Source of the DNA: Nymphaea colorata
Taxonomy: Eukaryota; Streptophyta; Magnoliopsida; Nymphaeales; Nymphaeaceae
Reading direction: 5' to 3'
Assembly: GCF_008831285.2 (NCBI RefSeq)
Contig: NC_045146.1
Span: 9,436,972 to 9,500,971 of the forward strand
Length of the DNA stretch: 64,000 nucleotides
The translations under genes were made by a program, and so were the position numbers. Below, piece by piece: positions 59,415 to 64,000 of the stretch (its first letter is position 1; each line of letters starts with the position of its first letter). The notes under the pieces were generated by a model. That model saw nothing but the letters and a program-made list of their open reading frames with translations, searched no databases and was not told where the DNA came from.

Positions 59415-59570
59415 GTAAATGAGATAGTAGACAAAATGGGCCAATAAGGGGTAAATGAGATAGTAGACAAAATGGGCCAATAAGGGGCAAGGTTTGGGGG
59501 CAGGTGAGCCAAGCAGATGAAGGTCAGCAGGTAGAAGGTGAGCCAAGCGGATGAAGGTCAGCAGGTAGAA
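59415..59570. repeat. Two tandem duplications (36 and 34 bp) in the LINE
   Basis: GTAAATGAGATAGTAGACAA and the rest of a 36 bp unit is doubled (59415-59450, 59451-59486); GGTGAGCCAAGC(A/G)GATGAAG and the rest of a 34 bp unit is doubled (59503-59536, 59537-59570). Confidence 0.93.
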
Positions 59571-59959
59571 AAAATGTTCTTCCAAATGTGTGATGTAGAA
59601 TGACCAGGCTAATGGTGTGCTATGTGTGAGGGGTAGAACGGCATATTTGGACCGAAAAAATGAGACAAGTGACTGGTTAAATGTGGCCACATGTCATAAC
59701 CAAAAGAAAGAAAGGGGGTACATGTACCATATACCGAAACCCCTCGTGAACGGAAGATAAGTGACAACCTTCCACCACACAAGACAATCCAAGGGGTGGT
59801 CACCTTTCTAGAGGAAACACTGGAGGAGACGATTGAGACTAGTGAAAGTGGAAGCAGGTGGCTTGTAATGACCAAGGGCATGGAATGGGATGGAAGCGAC
59901 ACAATGTCGGACCAAGGTAATTCTATCGATAAGGAAGAGGACCTTAGCCTACCAACCAT

Positions 59960-61000
59960 GCAGGCCGGCAAGCATCCACTACTCGACCTTCATCCAAAAG
60001 GAGGGCAGCGGTGAGACAGAGATAACAAAAGAGCAAGATAATCAAATGGTAGCAGAGAGACTCTACAACCAAATAAGCTTCAGTAGAAAGTGCTGTTGCA
60101 GGATCAACATGGAGGAGTGAAAGCTGACACTTAGCGTGATTAATGGAATGCCCAGAGGCCGACCCAAAATGCTGAAGCAAAACCCAAACTCTAGCAATCT
60201 TTTGGTGGGAAGCAGTGACAAAAATGACAAAGTCGTCTGTGTACTGAACAATAGAGAAACCATATAGGGTAGGGAGCAGCAACACATCAAGAAAGTTAGA
60301 ATCTAGTGCAAAACTAAAGAGGGCAGTGAAACCTTCCACAACTAGGTTAAATGTAAAAGGGGAAAGAGGACAGTCCTGGCAAAGCCTATGGCACGAAGAG
60401 AAGAACTGACCAATAGACTCGTTGAAGGAAATAGCCATCTGAGCTCCAACATCCAAGCTTAAGAATAAAGGATGGAGCCAAGCCCTTGGAGAAGGCATAA
60501 GAGAAAATCTCAGCCGAATCAAAAGCCTTTTATCGAGCTAAGAATAAAGGATGGAGAGCAGGAAGAATAGATGAAATGGACAACCTCATTAGCTAACAAG
60601 ACTGCATCATGCAATCATCGACTAGGGTAAAAGCAGCTTGGAACGGTAAGGGAAGACATGGCAGGACGGAGGTGGGAAACAAGAAGTCTCGCGATGGTCT
60701 TATAAGAAGTGCCAACAATGGAGATAGGGTAGAAATCCCGAACATTAGAGGCATTGTCCACTTAGAAATAAGAACACATACAACCTTGTTAAACTCTCCT
60801 AGGAGGGAGGAGTTGGCAGAAAACTCCTGACAAAAAGCCATAACATCAGGCTGGCAACAATGCCAGAAGATTCAGAAGAACTCAGGAGGAAACCATCAAC
60901 ACCTGGCAACTTATCAGCCTTTAGGGCCCAAACCGCTGCCCTAGGCTAGATCTCAAGGTTCAATGCAAGTGAAACCAATAGAGTACAAAAAGAAAGAGTA
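59960..61000 (-). pseudogene. LINE reverse transcriptase
   Basis: Minus strand: WFPPEFF..IFWHCCQPDVM at about 60900-60840, AFCQEFSANSSLLGEFNKVV at 60838, then a shifted frame with the RT core, QDCPLSPFTFNLVVEGFTAL at 60385-60325 (usual RQGDPLSPFLF) and the catalytic box IVQYTDDFVIFV at 60255-60220 (usual YADD). Frame changes and stops at several points. Confidence 0.85.
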
Positions 61001-61449
61001 ATAGGGTAGCAGAGACCTGCGGCACAGATTGATAGAAAGTGCAATACTTCTCAAACAAAGCCGCAAGGATGCCACCCTAGGTGATGACATGATGACAAAT
61101 CATGAGGGAAGAGAAGTGGGAATGTCGCTTATTCTGGGAGGAAGATAGGTGAAAGAAATCAGTATTTTAGTCTCTCCAAGAAAGACAACTGATCCTAGAG
61201 TGCTGCTACCACCGAATTGAGTCATGAATACGCCACTCATGAGCAAGGTGACGAAGGGAAAGGAGGCACAACTAATCATCCTAGGAGAAAGGGGGCAATG
61301 ATTAAAGCTATAAGACTTGATTCTCCCAAGAGAAAATGTCAAAGAACTTATCCTTCCAAACTGTGGACTTCTAGCGAAATGCATGCTTCCTAATGACGTG
61401 CAAGTTACGTTAAAGACAAAAAGCGGCCCATCTCCCCTCAATAGGTGCG

Positions 61450-61885
61450 CTCTACCAACAGAGGACTACCGCTAGAAATCTCTCATCTTGGAGCCACCAC
61501 AACTCAAATCTAAAGTGTGGTAGATGCAGAATGGGATAACTATAGGAGAGATGGAGGAGGAGGAGAGAATGGTTAGAAAGGAGCTTGGATCCGACTGACA
61601 GGGCTGCAAACGGAAAACAAGAGAGAAAATTTGGAGAGAGAAGAATACGATCAGGCCTTCAAAGAACCACGGTGGGGTGGGGGGGGGGGGGGCGGGGGGG
61701 GGGGGGTTACAGTTGTTAGTCTAGGTAAAGGACAAGCCCTGCAACAAAACAGCATAGAGACCATGGACAAAAATGAAATTTGCAAAAGCTCACATGGAGG
61801 CAAAAATGTAGGCTCTGTTAGAGGAATCTGCCTGATTGAGGAGGTAATTGAAGTCACCCTCAGAGGAAGGGAGACGAACCGGTAG
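61450..61885 (-). pseudogene. LINE apurinic-type endonuclease, partial
   Basis: Minus strand EGDFNYLLNQADSSNRAY at about 61850-61800 contains the GDFN signature. A G/C run at 61672-61706 interrupts. Then RFELWWLQDERFL near 61510-61470 matches the usual end of the domain before the linker to RT. The catalytic histidine region SNHS appears near 61575. Confidence 0.75.
61672..61706. repeat. Poly-G tract
   Basis: A run of G interrupted by single T and C bases, about 35 bases. It reads as polyproline or polyglycine in spurious frames, and could form a G-quadruplex. Confidence 0.95.
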
Positions 61886-61905
61886 GGACCATTGTGTGGG
61901 CCCTC

Positions 61906-62877
61906 AGCAAGAGAGAGAGAGAGAGAGAGAGAAAAGAAGAGAAAGAGAGAACAATAGAGCGTAACACAAAAATTTAATTTTTATTACAAAAAAAGTATAG
62001 CCTACAAGAAGAAAATTTACATTCTATTATATGATAGTTACATCACAAAAAAAAAAAAAAGTTTGTTCTATTCTTCAAGCCAATTTTCTTCCACGATAGA
62101 TACATAGAGATTGGTAGCTTGTTGACTGTTGCATGAGATTTTTCAGCCATCTTTAGTGTCAAGTGGGCACCTCTGTGAGCAGTGTGCCTGTTCTAGAAAA
62201 GGAACAAGTCATAAGTTTTGGGACAAATAAAGCATTCACAGTTAACTTTCCCAATATATTGAAAATAAAGGACCTCACCCTGTTGTATTCCTCAAGCCAA
62301 TTTTTTCCTCACATGCAGCAAACCACTTATCTAAGAAGAACCTGTTTATGGAAAGTGAAAACAATCGAAGCAGTTAGCAATCTCAGTTGTTCACACTTAT
62401 GTTATGCAAATTTGGACTAGAAGATGAAGATAAGAACAACTAATATATAGGCTTATATTATTGAGAAGACATTGGATAAGAACATTACGTAGAGAAATAT
62501 CTTGTGTCAAAAGCAGAATTGTGGATTGTGTTCAACCCCAAGAAATTGGAATAGAAATGATCACCATCTTTCTGAAATGAAAGAATGTAATTTGTAGAAG
62601 TGAGTCAAAAACATCACTAGCCACAACTAATAATTTTTGTGAATATAACCATAATAAAAGAATAATTGAAGGACATCTTGAGTTCAAATGAACATAGCCA
62701 ATGGAAAGATTGCATTGTTTAGAAGCAGCTATGCATCATGAAGAAGAGAGTATGAAATACAAAATATGCCATAAAAAAGAATTTGAACAGTGAGAACTCA
62801 AAAAACTTTCAAGATCCCAGAGTAGAACAAATTTTCACAGGATTTTATTATCAATTGGAGGAACTAACAAAACAAAC
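61906..62877. other. No recognisable gene
   Basis: GA microsatellite at 61908-61932, otherwise AT-rich. The phrase TTC(T/C)TCAAGCCAATTTT occurs near 62075 and 62290. The last exons of the HD-Zip III relic would be expected here but were not found. Confidence 0.4.
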
Positions 62878-63583
62878 CTGAAAAAGCAGTGATGCTTTCA
62901 CACACAATATTACATTTGTAATGGAAGAAAATCCATTTGTAGATAAAAAAATTGTGCCCTCATTTTTGCTAAATGATGAGTTGACTAGGACTATTATATC
63001 ACCCACCCCATCATTACTTAAAAGGCACCATTCATCGTCTGGAAATCCAATTACAGCACACAAAGAAGCTAGTTGTCTGTCCCAACCAAAAATAGTCATA
63101 TGAGAAACCTCCTATGCAATATGCCATAAGTGATGTAAAGCTTGAAGAGAATGGTTCACAAAATCAGAACAATAGTATGAAATTGAACTTATTCAAGAAT
63201 GAAAAATAATGAGTTCTCCAAACCACAAATACGAAAGGTTCAATTTCAGGACATTTTAAACACAAACCCGTTGCAAAAAAAGAAAGCAAAAAAATTAACT
63301 TGGAAAACAAAAAATGAGATCCCACCTTTGTAGGTTCTAGGCCAACAAGACCACAAGCATGTGCAACTACCCCTGAGCTACCATGTGAAATAGAAATGAT
63401 TCAATTGGAATCCAGACCAGGCTAGACATAAGGGTAAAGCCATTAGTTTTTTCATCAATAAAGCAAAAACAAGCTCCATTTCATTACACCCACCTTCATC
63501 CGAAGCATTTGAATCCACTCAACAGCAGTTCCAGTAGCCTTTGAAAGAAACTCTGCTAAAGGCTCCTCAGTAATTGAAAGAAG
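62878..63583 (-). pseudogene. Class III HD-Zip transcription factor pseudogene (REVOLUTA/PHABULOSA type)
   Basis: HD-Zip III proteins set leaf polarity and meristem fate, and their mRNAs are cut through miR165/166. Three exon-like pieces on the minus strand match. 63583-63494 reads LLSITEEPLAEFLSKATGTA then VEWIQMLRMK and ends at a GT donor. 63421-63326 begins after an AG with PGLDSN, stop, then ISISHGSS and ACGLVGLEPTK, exactly 32 codons as in functional genes. From about 63141 to 62878 it reads ALHHLWHIA, stop, EVSHMTIFGW, then GFPDDEWCLLSNDGVGD and ILCVKASLLFQ. The exons between pieces two and three (second half of START and following) are missing, and 12 codons are lost around 63070. Stops at 63401-63403 and 63112-63114. 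The 5' part would lie beyond the window. Confidence 0.88.
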
Positions 63584-63689
63584 TCAAGAAGATGAGAAAT
63601 AAAAATAAATCGTCGTTATCAGACTTAACATTCACTGGTTCACAGCTATGACAACAAAAACAACAGCTGAGTAGTGTAGGAAAATGCTT

Positions 63690-63735
63690 CACACTGGTGT
63701 CTGCACCTGCACCTATACGACACCCATGTGACACA
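63690..63735. repeat. Possible terminal remnant of the hAT family
   Basis: CACCTGCACCTATACGACAC followed by CCATGTGACACAAG resembles the right ends at 16690-16733 and 19640-19674 (CACCCGCACCCATGTGACTTAG form). Only ~40 bp is present, so chance similarity cannot be excluded. Confidence 0.4.
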
Positions 63736-64000
63736 AGAAAAAAATCCCCTGCTTTGACATATGCCACCAATCTATTGTCAAATTAAAAATTAAAAGAAAT
63801 TTGAGTGATGAACTGTACATAATGACCTTCGGGCTGTTTAAACCTTAACATGGGTGAAATGAAAAAGGAAAGGAAGCACAATATTTTAAAAGGAACAATT
63901 TATTTAGCAAGACCAAACATTTCAGTTCTGCTCTATCCTTCTTTTTTTTTTTTTTTCAAAACCTTTCCAGAAGATCCCAGACGAAAGTAAGACATAGATA
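63736..64000. other. Window end, probable intron sequence of the HD-Zip III relic
   Basis: AT-rich, with a T-tract at 63941-63956. No exon of the family was recognised before the window ends. Confidence 0.35.

Larger units (their letters stand above)
58930..61905 (-). mobile_element. LINE (L1-type) retrotransposon, 5' truncated and decayed
   Basis: Order on the minus strand is endonuclease, reverse transcriptase, zf-RVT, as in plant L1 elements. No LTRs. The 5' side breaks off within the endonuclease next to a GA microsatellite (61908-61932). The 3' border is not clear; the microsatellite at 58609-58697 lies about 230 bp beyond the last recognisable sequence. Frameshifts, stops, a G-tract and two tandem duplications disrupt it. 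Confidence 0.85.

Noticed and set aside
61651-61885. Polyproline/polyglycine proteins
   Set aside because: Produced by the G-tract inside the LINE endonuclease.

Overview
This is nuclear DNA of a flowering plant. It holds one spliced gene with 12 coding exons, an intron-less PPR gene, a diverged class III HD-Zip pseudogene that still shows the intron-split microRNA165/166 site, and several layers of plant transposons. The species cannot be named from the sequence alone. No bacterial, organellar, tRNA or rRNA gene was seen.

Layout: an inward-cut LTR fragment (1-2747); a 5.6 kb Ty1/copia element on the minus strand with both LTRs, primer site and polypurine tract (3803-9357), whose leader contains an antisense piece of a host eIF5 gene; a decayed plus-strand copia gag-protease (10850-11880); a 3.2 kb hAT element with a decayed DUF659/hAT-dimer transposase (13526-16733); a PQ-loop vacuolar amino-acid transporter gene on the minus strand (coding 25183 down to 17214), with a 382 bp deletion derivative of the same hAT family in one intron (19293-19674); a 6.2 kb hAT element with GC-rich ends and a perfect 8 bp target duplication (29288-35481), itself split by a 3.2 kb LTR (31781-34985); a short hAT-type MITE (36263-36683); a ~30 bp minisatellite with alternating units (37921-38395); a Ty3/gypsy chromovirus integrase relic (39590-41110); a complete but inactive copia element with perfect 5 bp target duplication (41636-46757); a further copia relic (47060-48990); an LTR fragment (49796 to about 51890); the PPR gene (52644-54665); a CACTA terminus (58153); a LINE with endonuclease, reverse transcriptase and zf-RVT remains on the minus strand (about 61905-58930); and the HD-Zip III pseudogene (62878-63583).

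Only two genes look functional. The PQ-loop protein should sit in the vacuolar membrane and move cationic amino acids; the PPR protein should be imported into mitochondria or plastids and bind organelle RNA. They are unrelated and about 27 kb apart. Everything else is transposon history: insertions within insertions, host gene capture, deletion derivatives, nonsense decay, and a striking number of two-copy tandem duplications of 15 to 167 bp spread over the window.

The observations most worth following are the eIF5 fragment captured exactly next to the primer site of a copia element, the HD-Zip III pseudogene that keeps a near-intact spliced miR165/166 site, the parent and derivative pair of a hAT family inside and beside one gene, and the copia element in which six conserved tryptophan codons have all become TGA.
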